8,470 nt of DNA from Rhodospirillaceae bacterium (GTDB taxonomy: Bacteria > Pseudomonadota > Alphaproteobacteria > UBA8366 > GCA-2717185). The number at the start of each line of letters is the position of its first letter. Position 1 is the stretch's first letter. Below are positions 1 through 6,023 of this stretch, one piece after another. Both the position numbers and the translations under genes were made by a program. Under the pieces are notes generated by a model, which did no database searches, was not told the origin of the DNA, and worked only from the letters and a program-made list of their open reading frames with translations. The DNA lies in contig JAPPPC010000620.1 of assembly GCA_028817685.1 (NCBI GenBank), forward strand, positions 1,177 to 9,646. The letters are read 5' to 3'.

Positions 1-28
1 CCAGCAGAATAGGTCTGAATTTCTTCAT
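1..28 (-). CDS. start of a probable secreted protein (partial, cut by window edge)
   Basis: Reading leftward from an ATG at 28-26, the nine visible codons give MKKFRPILL: a lysine-rich n-region followed by the beginning of a hydrophobic stretch, as expected for a Sec signal peptide or lipoprotein signal. A GGGAG ribosome binding site lies eight bases before the ATG, and the preceding gene stops only 12 nt upstream, so this would be the third gene of the leftward cluster that starts at 1507. The rest of the gene is outside the window and nothing can be said of its function. The call rests on start context and the signal-like N-terminus only. Confidence 0.55.
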
Positions 29-40
29 CAGTCACACTCC

Positions 41-922
41 CTATCGGGTTACAAAGAAATCGATGGCGGCGTTGACGCTTGCCCCCTGCGCCGCGGGCGC
101 CTCGCCGGGCGCCAATTCATCGGCGACGACGGCGTCGCTAAGCGCCATGGCGTCCAGCGCGATCAGCTTCGCCATGTAGCCCAGCACCGTCTCTTCCTGG
201 TCGAGCAGCGCAACATCCGCTTCGGCCTCGGTGATGATTTGGCGCAGATAGTCCTGCTTGCTGACCGCCTGGCCGTCGATTTCGGCACGGCGGTTCATCG
301 GGTGCGACTCGATGGCCGCAACCAGCCGTTCGATCGACGCGACGTTTTTGGCGTATTCCTGCGAATACTTGCTCTCGGTCATCGCGGCATTTCCGAACAG
401 CTTCATGTCGACCGCGCCGATCGAAGACTGAAAGCGGTTCTGCGCCGCGTTCTGCTTTTCGACGAGAGCGTCGTGTTGCGGAGTCATCGCGGCAGCCTTG
501 GCGCCCAGCTTGTCGAGCATCCGGCCGTACAACTTGATCTTGGTGTCCGCCTGCCGCCGGCGCAGATCCTGCGTCCGCGCGACCAATTCCAGATAGGCGC
601 GCTTCTCGGCCAGGAACTGGTGCCGCAATTCGATCCGCAGTTCACCTTCTGCGCCTTCAATAGCGGATTGCAGATCCTGCAGGGTCAGGGTCTTAAGCTT
701 TGTCAGCTCGCGATTGTCGGCGATTGCGGCGGCCAAGGCCGATTTAGAAAAATCATGATCGACCGCCTTCTTGAGGTAGTTCGCCGGCAGCTTGATCAAC
801 CGCTCGCTCACCACCGGGTTCCAGCTGTCGTTCTCGACCGCGGCCCAGGACGGCGCCGACACGATTATCGTCCCAGCCAGAAACATCGGCGCCAGAAGCG
901 TTAAGGGTTTCTTGGATTGCAT
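41..922 (-). CDS. secreted, helix-rich periplasmic protein of unknown function
   Basis: A 293-residue protein with an N-terminal signal peptide: a KK n-region at 4-5, a hydrophobic core to about residue 23, and likely cleavage after SWA (residues 25-27). There is no lipobox cysteine, so the product is probably soluble in the periplasm. The mature part (about 30-270) is rich in Ala, Leu, Glu, Arg and Lys with long charged runs, suggesting an all-helical, possibly coiled-coil protein. The tail is Ala/Pro-rich and the chain ends in FFVTR. I chose ATG 922 rather than the in-frame GTG at 928, because AAGGA sits eight bases before the ATG but too close to the GTG. It follows the lipoprotein gene by 21 nt and precedes another signal-bearing start by 12 nt, so the three are probably co-transcribed. 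I do not recognise the family; a structural or adaptor role is only a guess. Confidence 0.85.
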   Translation of the reverse strand: MQSKKPLTLLAPMFLAGTIIVSAPSWAAVENDSWNPVVSERLIKLPANYLKKAVDHDFSKSALAAAIADNRELTKLKTLTLQDLQSAIEGAEGELRIELRHQFLAEKRAYLELVARTQDLRRRQADTKIKLYGRMLDKLGAKAAAMTPQHDALVEKQNAAQNRFQSSIGAVDMKLFGNAAMTESKYSQEYAKNVASIERLVAAIESHPMNRRAEIDGQAVSKQDYLRQIITEAEADVALLDQEETVLGYMAKLIALDAMALSDAVVADELAPGEAPAAQGASVNAAIDFFVTR

Positions 923-943
923 GGCCACTTTCCTTTCCAGCCG

Positions 944-1507
944 CTAGTTTCGGCGCCAATAGTCGATGCGGAGCACTTCGTCCTTCAGCTCGTCATTGAC
1001 GTTCAGCAAGGCGAAGTTCCCCTGGAGGTCGCGCTGACCCAGCAGCAGCTCCATGGTTTCGGTGAAGGACGACCCATCGGCGTAGTACAGGTCGTTCTCC
1101 GGAAATGCCTGACGGAAGCGGGCGAGGTTGGCGCGCGATTTATCCATGTCACCCGCCTTGAAGTAGTTCTGCACGCTGAGCGCATAGGCCCGCATCCGCT
1201 CGTCGACAGCCACGCCGCGCCCTTCGGCACCAAGCTCGGATTCGCATTTCTCCAACAGCTGCGCGCTCGCCAGATAGCGCCCACGCGAGCCGTCCGCACG
1301 CGCTTGCTCGTCCAGCGCGACCGCTTCGTCGCGGCAGGCGCGGTAAGTCCGCATGGCGGAGATTTCGTTGAACCGCGCTTCGCGGAAGCCGATCCCCTCA
1401 TAGGCTGTCGTGGCGCCGTTCGTTACGCACGCCGCCAGCCCGAACATCGCCAGCGCCAACGCACCGACACGCGGGATCAGCCGGCGTATGGTCTTGCTGC
1501 AAGTCAT
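944..1507 (-). CDS. small outer-membrane lipoprotein with a TPR-like stretch
   Basis: A 187-residue protein with a type II (lipoprotein) signal: a basic n-region (K5, R8, R9, R13), a hydrophobic segment, and lipobox LAAC with lipidated Cys27. The mature part is helical. A stretch around residues 110-145 (A-x3-V-x2-Y-x-K-A-G-D, then a second helix ending AFPEND) resembles a tetratricopeptide repeat, but I see only one clear unit. It contains two further cysteines in the mature region. Start ATG 1507 has AAAGGA eight bases upstream. It is the first gene of the leftward cluster, and a 17-bp palindrome lies directly upstream of its ribosome binding site. TPR lipoproteins commonly act as assembly or scaffold factors at the outer membrane; no specific partner can be named here beyond the two co-oriented secreted proteins downstream. 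Confidence 0.87.
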   Translation of the reverse strand: MTCSKTIRRLIPRVGALALAMFGLAACVTNGATTAYEGIGFREARFNEISAMRTYRACRDEAVALDEQARADGSRGRYLASAQLLEKCESELGAEGRGVAVDERMRAYALSVQNYFKAGDMDKSRANLARFRQAFPENDLYYADGSSFTETMELLLGQRDLQGNFALLNVNDELKDEVLRIDYWRRN

Positions 1508-1522
1508 GGTCCACGTCCTTTT

Positions 1523-1539
1523 CTGGTTGCCTGAACCAG
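1523..1539. promoter_or_regulatory. 17-bp palindrome before the lipoprotein gene (possible operator or leader hairpin)
   Basis: CTGGTT, a five-base spacer GCCTG, then AACCAG: perfect six-base arms. The element ends about 15 bases before the lipoprotein ATG and lies immediately upstream of its AAAGGA ribosome binding site. It could be a binding site for a dimeric regulator or an mRNA hairpin affecting initiation. A six-base perfect repeat of this kind also occurs by chance, so the call depends on conservation. Confidence 0.3.
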
Positions 1540-1600
1540 CTATGGAAGGGCGTGGGACGAATTGATGCGGCGATCGTCAATTTTTTTGCCGGAACGGCTT

Positions 1601-1629
1601 TTCAAACGCCTTGATTGCGGAATGATAAC
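1601..1629 (+). promoter_or_regulatory. weak sigma-70-like promoter candidate for the small rightward gene
   Basis: TTCAAA (1601-1606) and GATAAC (1624-1629) are separated by 17 bases, each matching the sigma-70 consensus at four of six positions, in the AT-rich part of the gap. Transcription would start near 1636, giving a leader of about 50 nt that contains the 24-bp palindrome at 1648-1671. An alternative -35, TTGATT at 1611-1616, pairs only with a poor -10 (AATTAA). Prediction by eye only. Confidence 0.25.
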
Positions 1630-1647
1630 GAAAAATTAACCATGTTT

Positions 1648-1671
1648 GTCGACACTGCCGGCAGATGCGAC
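1648..1671. promoter_or_regulatory. interrupted 24-bp palindrome before the small rightward gene
   Basis: The core CTGCCGGCAG (1655-1664) is a perfect 10-base palindrome. It is flanked symmetrically by GTCG (1648-1651) and CGAC (1668-1671), with three unpaired bases on each side between core and flank. The element ends just before the GGGGGAGG ribosome binding site (1675-1682) of the small gene, a natural position for an operator or autoregulatory site. Whether anything binds it is unknown. Confidence 0.3.
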
Positions 1672-1688
1672 ATCAGGGGGAGGCTTTG

Positions 1689-2006
1689 ATGGACGATCCT
1701 GTTTTGGTAATGGACGACGATCTCACAGCACTTGCCGAAGAACGGCACCGCCTCGCGGAGGCGCAAATGCGGCTCGCCGAAACCGGCGAATGCCCCGATA
1801 CGATCGACGATTCATTCGCAAATTTCAGCGAAAGATGGCATCCCGCAATGCGCCAGCTTGCGGATACGCCGGCCAGTTCCTTTGACGGTGTTCTGGTAAA
1901 GCTTCGCACGGTCGCGGCGTCGATGATGGCCGGCCGGGAAAATGTCTATGACGAGGATATCCTACTTCTCGCCATCGCCGACTTGGAGCGGTTGACTCGA
2001 GAGTAG
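1689..2006 (+). CDS. small acidic conserved-looking protein of unknown function
   Basis: A 105-residue cytoplasmic protein with no signal or membrane segment. I start it at ATG 1689 because GGGGGAGG precedes it by six bases; the longer reading from 1665 would place this ribosome binding site inside the gene. The N-terminus is acidic (MDD...MDDD at 1-11). A helical stretch with E-E-R-H-R-L-A-E-A (17-25) follows, then a TPASS-x2-GVLVKLR segment (60-73). This arrangement of an acidic helix, then a T-P-A-[ST]-x-x-G-V-x-x-K-L-R motif, then a final helix resembles small uncharacterised proteins common in alphaproteobacteria; the resemblance is from memory. It is the only rightward gene in the window, has its own leader, and converges on the S16-like gene. 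Confidence 0.8.
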   Translation: MDDPVLVMDDDLTALAEERHRLAEAQMRLAETGECPDTIDDSFANFSERWHPAMRQLADTPASSFDGVLVKLRTVAASMMAGRENVYDEDILLLAIADLERLTRE

Positions 2007-2021
2007 GCCTGTCGCCGTACA

Positions 2022-2037
2022 TTGGCGCCAAGGCGCC
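2022..2037. terminator. GC-rich hairpin between convergent genes (weak bidirectional terminator candidate)
   Basis: GGCGCC (2024-2029), AA, GGCGCC (2032-2037) can fold as a tight hairpin, and the overlapping TTGGCGCCAA (2022-2031) is itself a perfect palindrome. It sits in the 49-nt gap between two converging stop codons (2006 and 2056), where a shared terminator is expected. There is no T-run on either side, so it is not a classic intrinsic terminator. Confidence 0.3.
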
Positions 2038-2055
2038 TGCACTACCGAGTCCTCC

Positions 2056-3327
2056 CTAAGGGGTCAGCGGGTGCGACACCGTAAACACTGAATATCCGTA
2101 CGCAGCGACCTTCGCCGGTGTGGCGCGCCAGCGCTCGATCGGCAGTTCCTTTGGAACACGCCGCTGCGCCTCCGGTCGCCGCGAAGCCAGATCGGTCGCG
2201 GCCAGAAGCAGAAACTGGAGCCGGACCGGTGCCTGCACGCGCGGCGGCTTCACCTCCAGTTCAGCACGTTCGCCCTGGGCCAGCCGCTGGTTACGCAAGA
2301 ATACCTTCGTCCGAACCGTCTCGGCACCGCGCTGGGCCCGGGCTGCAAGTACAGTAAGGTCGATAGCCGGCCCCTTATTGGTAACGCGATAGACGAGGCC
2401 ACAGAGGCCACGCAGCGGCGTTTCAGCAAACTGCCCGCTGTTCGCAACCGACCTCTCGACGATACGAGGCGCGGCGGCGTCGAAATGGACAGCGGCGCAG
2501 CTCTTGCCGGGCGGGGCGCGGCGTTCCACGAGCGTCGTCAACAACTGGGGCGACGCCGATACCGGCGCCGGTTTTACGGCAGGCGTTTCGACGGTCGGCA
2601 CGACTGCGGCCACTGTTGTCGCCTCCGCCTGCGCCGATGATGCAACGACCGGTTTCCGGTCGCGTTCCACCAGCCACCAGGCGGCACCGATACCGGCAAT
2701 GAGCAGCGCGGCAATCGTCAATATCGGAACGGCACTGCTGCGCGGTCTATCCGAGGCGGTAGCGACCTGTACCGGAACGGTTTTCTCGGGCAAATCGAGC
2801 CCGAGCAATGTGAAAGCCTGCGCCACGCTCGCGACAGGAGCGAGAGAGCTGCCGTCGGCTGCCGCCTCAGCGTTGTCTTGCGGCACCAGAATCGTCGTCG
2901 CGACGCCGTCGGCGACCAGCGAATCGAGCAGCGGTTGGGCGAGCATCAGCTTTTCCGCAACCGCATCGACGGAAAGTACGTTGAGGTCCCGGTCGATTTC
3001 TCCCGTCGTCAACACCGCGACGTCCGCCGCCGAACCGTCGAGTCGCCCGGCTTTATGGAGTGCGTGCGCCAGGAAAACGCCGAACTGCCAGCTCAATCCT
3101 TCCGAAATGCGGCCGGAGACGTCGAGCCGATAGGCCGGGTGTCCGAAGCAGCTTTCGATTACGCCCGTCGGCGACCGCACGAATGCTTCGTAGGCCGGGC
3201 TGACCGGCAACGCGACCGCCTTTCCGTCGAGGCAGATGACCGATTTGACGCCCGGATCTTCTTCCGTGATTCGTTGAATTTCGACCGGCCCATCAGTGGT
3301 CAGGATGAAGACGCGGATTGCCGTCAA
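2056..3327 (-). CDS. one-pass membrane protein with N-terminal Lon/S16-protease-like domain
   Basis: A 423-residue protein. Residues about 60-175 follow the Lon proteolytic domain: EGLSWQFG (76-83) at the place of the Lon DGPSAG serine motif, then a long helix, LTTGEIDRDLNVLSV (106-120) like Lon TGEI-x-L-x-G-x-V, AEKLMLA (124-130) like the Lon EKLLAA lysine motif, ILVPQDN (146-152) like VLIPxEN, and a last helix ending FTLLGL. Ser79 and Lys126 are 47 residues apart, against 43 between Ser679 and Lys722 in E. coli Lon. There is no AAA+ ATPase part. One membrane segment (about 200-220) follows, then an Ala/Pro/Val linker and a beta-rich C-terminal domain (about 265-423) with Cys277 and Cys309, probably periplasmic. 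Start is TTG 3327: its TTGA overlaps the stop of the upstream gene, a GGAGG lies ten bases before, and no good ATG follows. Whether it is an active peptidase is unknown. Confidence 0.88.
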   Translation of the reverse strand: MTAIRVFILTTDGPVEIQRITEEDPGVKSVICLDGKAVALPVSPAYEAFVRSPTGVIESCFGHPAYRLDVSGRISEGLSWQFGVFLAHALHKAGRLDGSAADVAVLTTGEIDRDLNVLSVDAVAEKLMLAQPLLDSLVADGVATTILVPQDNAEAAADGSSLAPVASVAQAFTLLGLDLPEKTVPVQVATASDRPRSSAVPILTIAALLIAGIGAAWWLVERDRKPVVASSAQAEATTVAAVVPTVETPAVKPAPVSASPQLLTTLVERRAPPGKSCAAVHFDAAAPRIVERSVANSGQFAETPLRGLCGLVYRVTNKGPAIDLTVLAARAQRGAETVRTKVFLRNQRLAQGERAELEVKPPRVQAPVRLQFLLLAATDLASRRPEAQRRVPKELPIERWRATPAKVAAYGYSVFTVSHPLTP

Positions 3328-3869
3328 CGCAGATACACCTCCGCCTGTCCGTCACGCAGCGCCTCGACCAGAGGGGAACCCAAATCGGCGAGGATCTGGA
3401 TCGTCCCGTCATGCGCCACCGGCAGCCGATGCTTATGACAAGGCCGGCCGGGCCGGCATACGTAGATCAAGGCCGGCGGCGGCATCTCCAAATCGGCGAG
3501 CTCGATAATGACGTAGATCTGCGTCGGCTCCGCGCGCGAGGGCCGAAGGGAAATTCGATATAGGTCGCCATCGCGCCGTAACGCCGGACCGCTGCTCGCC
3601 GCGGCCACCTTCGGGAAACGGTAGATGGCGGTGCGGTCGAGGAGACGGATTAAGTCTGCTTCCAACGCCTCGTCCCCGGCCAGTGCTTCAGCCAATTCCG
3701 GCGCCATGTCTCGATCGGGATCGTTCGCAAACGCATAGAGATCGGAAAATCCGATCCGGCGTGGCGTCGCGACCGGTTCAATCGCCGTATCGATCATATC
3801 CAGCGCCTCGAACATGCGGGCCGCGGCCTCCTGTTGCTGTCGATCAAGGCTACTCCAACCGGATGTCAT
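3324..3869 (-). CDS. soluble protein of unknown function with a Cys/His cluster
   Basis: A 181-residue protein, no signal or membrane segment, so probably cytoplasmic. The N-terminal half is helical and acidic (about 8-75, including the MAPELAEALAGDEALEADL stretch at 55-73), faintly like the helical part of anti-sigma-type proteins. The C-terminal half (about 98-181) alternates hydrophobic beta-like strands and contains C-x5-C-H-x-H (Cys138, Cys144, His145, His147), a possible metal site. It ends EVYLR. Start ATG 3869 is well supported: GGAGGAG lies just upstream and ATGA overlaps the stop of the 543-residue gene. Its own stop overlaps the start of the S16-like membrane protein (TTGA), so these are likely made in fixed ratio and may form a complex. 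I do not recognise the family; the anti-sigma comparison is weak. Confidence 0.86.
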   Translation of the reverse strand: MTSGWSSLDRQQQEAAARMFEALDMIDTAIEPVATPRRIGFSDLYAFANDPDRDMAPELAEALAGDEALEADLIRLLDRTAIYRFPKVAAASSGPALRRDGDLYRISLRPSRAEPTQIYVIIELADLEMPPPALIYVCRPGRPCHKHRLPVAHDGTIQILADLGSPLVEALRDGQAEVYLR

Positions 3870-5497
3870 ATGTCTCCTCCGTACAAGACGTGAAATTGGC
3901 GAAGGAAGAGGTTTCGATCCCGCTCGAACTGGGACCCATAAGCCGCATCGTCACCGCCGGCGCGGGCCAGCACTTGACCAAATGCTAAGAGGCGAGTGCG
4001 GAGCGCAAACAGCGGCGCTTCACCGGCTGCAAAACCGTCGGCGATCGCAGGATCGGCCATATCGCGGTCGCGGAATCCCTGCCGCGACAGACCGGCATAC
4101 GCCGTCTTTGCATCCGTGACGAAGTTTCGCAGCGGTTCCGTGAGTGAATCCGTCGCTGCGAGAAGGGTCGCGAACCGGGCCGCGACGCCGTGCGGCGCGA
4201 AGGGTATGACGTTGTCGTCCTCGGGCTCGGTGACGGCAAAGTGCGCCGCGAGGGGGCTGTAATCGAGATCCGGCCGCAAGCGCAACAGGACTGTGATCGC
4301 CTCGGTCCGCCCCGCTTCCGCCAGCGCATGAAAACTGGCCAACAGGCTCCGCTCCACATGCTCTGCGAGCGCAGAGAAACGAGCACGGCATTCAGCGTAG
4401 TCCTGCGCAACACTATCGTCGATCAGTGCCAGAAAGGCATCCGGTGCCAACCGGCGGCGCAATCCCTGCGTAATGCGTGCCTGCGCCGCACCGAATACCT
4501 CGCACCGCAACACCGACAATGGCAGACGGTCGGCGACCGTATCCGATTCAACGAGTAGTTCGAGTGATCGCGCTTCCGTCTTGGTCAGGAAACGCACCGC
4601 GCTGCAGGGATCATCAGCCAGCTTGTCGAGCGGGTTTTCGGTCTCGCTGACCGTCTCCAAACCATATTCCAGCGCGTGGGGATCGACCTCGCCGGCGGAG
4701 CGGTCCGTGCCCAACACTTTGACATTCTCCAGACCATCTCGGTCCTGTGCTGCGGCCAGGGCCTGTATAAAGCGCAGAAAAGCGAGATAGACGGCGCGAT
4801 AGGTCTTAAAATCCGCGCCTTCGTCGCTAGCGGATTCTTCGAGCCAAAAGTCCAGGATGAGTGCATCGTCAATCGCGTCGGGCGAGTCGTCCGCCGCGCG
4901 GTCGAGAAATGCGATCAGGCGCCGGAACTTGCGCTGACTCTGCGCGCTGGACAAATGTTCCTTCAGATAGGCGTAGAGCTGCGAAGCCAATTCCTTGGCC
5001 GCGCTGCTGACCTGTTTGCCCGTCGCATCCCTGGCGCGCAGCGGCTCGATCACGTCGTCGACTGCACGATAGCCGATCACCGTGACGAGAAATTCGAGCA
5101 TGGCCGATAGGAATGGCATGCGGCTGTAGGTAACGGTGAACGTCCCGTCGGGGTAGTCGAGCTTCAATCCGGTCTTCGCCGCCGCGATCCCCGGTAGCGA
5201 TACCAGGTTCCGCTCCGCATAACCGCGAAAGGCGCCGGCGCGTGCGGGGCCGCCGCCCCAGAAGAACGCTTCATAGCCACCTGCGCAGGCATCCGCTGCG
5301 CGAATCAGATGGCACAGTTCCAGCAATGGCGGCGCGTAGACCCGGCAAACCACTGTGCGTACGAGATCCCGGCAAATCACTTCGGTGAATTTCGGCTGCC
5401 CGTCGGCTTCCGCATCCGCGACCGTGCGGAAGGCGTTGGCCAATTCGGCGCTCTTGTCCGCCTCGAGCAAAAGGCGTTCGGCAACGGCGGCGTTCAT
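3866..5497 (-). CDS. large soluble helical protein of unknown function
   Basis: A 543-residue protein with no signal peptide. The start is ATG 5497: AGGAGG precedes it by six bases and TGATG overlaps the stop of the lytic transglycosylase gene. The open frame extends to 5722, but that extra part is antisense-like coding inside the upstream gene and has no ribosome binding site. The chain is almost wholly helical. Landmarks are FFWGGGPARAGAF at 78-90 (aromatic plus glycine turn), a hydrophobic stretch at about 127-145 that is too short and broken for a sure membrane segment, and a segment at 303-350 (FLTKTEA, then LPLSVLRCEVFGAAQARITQ) that looks like a helix-turn-helix or small helical bundle. 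The C-terminus is LRQFHVLYGGDI. Acidic and Ala-rich overall. It is translationally coupled to genes on both sides. No family recognised; a cytoplasmic scaffold or regulator is possible. Confidence 0.88.
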   Translation of the reverse strand: MNAAVAERLLLEADKSAELANAFRTVADAEADGQPKFTEVICRDLVRTVVCRVYAPPLLELCHLIRAADACAGGYEAFFWGGGPARAGAFRGYAERNLVSLPGIAAAKTGLKLDYPDGTFTVTYSRMPFLSAMLEFLVTVIGYRAVDDVIEPLRARDATGKQVSSAAKELASQLYAYLKEHLSSAQSQRKFRRLIAFLDRAADDSPDAIDDALILDFWLEESASDEGADFKTYRAVYLAFLRFIQALAAAQDRDGLENVKVLGTDRSAGEVDPHALEYGLETVSETENPLDKLADDPCSAVRFLTKTEARSLELLVESDTVADRLPLSVLRCEVFGAAQARITQGLRRRLAPDAFLALIDDSVAQDYAECRARFSALAEHVERSLLASFHALAEAGRTEAITVLLRLRPDLDYSPLAAHFAVTEPEDDNVIPFAPHGVAARFATLLAATDSLTEPLRNFVTDAKTAYAGLSRQGFRDRDMADPAIADGFAAGEAPLFALRTRLLAFGQVLARAGGDDAAYGSQFERDRNLFLRQFHVLYGGDI

Positions 5498-6021
5498 CAG
5501 ATCCTCCTGCCTTGCGCCAACCGGGTGCGATAGTGGCGCTGCAATTTTCGCACCTTCGTCACGTAGGGGGCGGTCGCCGGGATAATTCGGGCATTCGGCC
5601 AGACGCCGACCCGCGAGCCTCCGTTGTAGTAGGACAGCGCCAGATCGACCCTGCCGCGATAGCGTTTCACCAACCGTCCCAAGAAATCCAGACCAAGCCG
5701 GATATTGAGACGGGGGTCCCACAAACGGTCGGCGCGGATACCGTATTCGCCTGCCGCGGTGGCCGGCATGATCTGCATGACACCGCGCGCGCCTTTGTGG
5801 CTCTCCGCTTTGGGATCGAAATTCGATTCCGCGTGGGCAACGGCCAAGGCGAGCGAAACGGGAACCCCCATATTGACGGCTTCGCGCGCGACCATCTCCT
5901 TAACCGCGGCGCGGTCGAGCCCGTGGCGCGCCGACACATCGGTCGTGCAGCTGGCCAGGCCAAAAGCGATTGCCGCGACAACCGCGAATTTAAGGGCCCG
6001 TATTTCCAAGACTCGGATCAT
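5497..6021 (-). CDS. SLT-family (family 1 type) lytic transglycosylase, lipoprotein
   Basis: Lytic transglycosylases cut the MurNAc-GlcNAc bond of peptidoglycan without water, leaving anhydro-MurNAc ends. This 174-residue protein is a minimal, single-domain example. It has a lipoprotein signal with lipobox LASC (Cys25), then the SLT fold from about 40 to 165. All the usual motifs are present: catalytic Glu65 in AHAESNFDP, GVMQIMPATA (80-89), the LNIRLG helix (105-110), YYNGG (131-135), and PYV (152-154). Active enzyme is expected, anchored in the outer or inner membrane facing the wall. It starts at ATG 6021, two bases after the stop of the degenerate homologue upstream, and its stop overlaps the start of the 543-residue gene. 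Small dedicated transglycosylases are typical of envelope-spanning machines that need a hole in the wall. Confidence 0.95.
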   Translation of the reverse strand: MIRVLEIRALKFAVVAAIAFGLASCTTDVSARHGLDRAAVKEMVAREAVNMGVPVSLALAVAHAESNFDPKAESHKGARGVMQIMPATAAGEYGIRADRLWDPRLNIRLGLDFLGRLVKRYRGRVDLALSYYNGGSRVGVWPNARIIPATAPYVTKVRKLQRHYRTRLAQGRRI

Positions 6022-6023
6022 CG

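Larger units (their letters stand above)
1508..1688. other. divergent intergenic region between two start codons
   Basis: This 181-nt gap separates the leftward lipoprotein gene from the rightward small gene and must hold the promoters for both if they are transcribed from here. It is more AT-rich than its surroundings in the centre (about 1577-1640, with a run of seven T at 1581-1587). It contains two palindromes, each placed just before the ribosome binding site of one of the two genes, and one promoter-like sequence for the rightward gene. I found no convincing -10 box for the leftward gene; TTGAAA (1605-1600, minus) and TTGACG (1580-1575, minus) could be -35 boxes, but neither has a good partner. 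No small ORF with a ribosome binding site stands out. Confidence 0.6.

Noticed and set aside
239..904. A 221-residue rightward open frame over the 293-residue secreted protein gene
   Set aside because: Mirror frame of GC-rich coding sequence: no ribosome binding site, Arg-rich and low-complexity translation, while the opposite strand has a signal peptide and good start context.
917..1534. A 205-residue rightward open frame over the lipoprotein gene
   Set aside because: Antisense shadow; the leftward frame has a lipobox, a ribosome binding site and operon spacing.
1560..1590. AATTGA...TCAATT stem followed by seven T, terminator-like on the plus strand
   Set aside because: The stem is AT-rich with a long loop, and no rightward transcript is expected to arrive here; better seen as part of the AT-rich divergent gap.
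2504..3133. A 209-residue rightward open frame within the S16-like gene
   Set aside because: Ser/Thr/Ala-rich antisense translation with no recognisable motif or ribosome binding site; the leftward frame carries Lon-type motifs.
3443..3457. Perfect GC palindrome GCCGGCC-G-GGCCGGC
   Set aside because: It lies within coding sequence and is fully explained by the Arg-Pro-Gly-Arg-Pro codons between Cys138 and Cys144 of the 181-residue protein.
5498..5722. N-terminal extension of the 543-residue protein to 5722
   Set aside because: It would lie inside the transglycosylase gene, has no ribosome binding site, and the ATG at 5497 has AGGAGG and a stop/start overlap.
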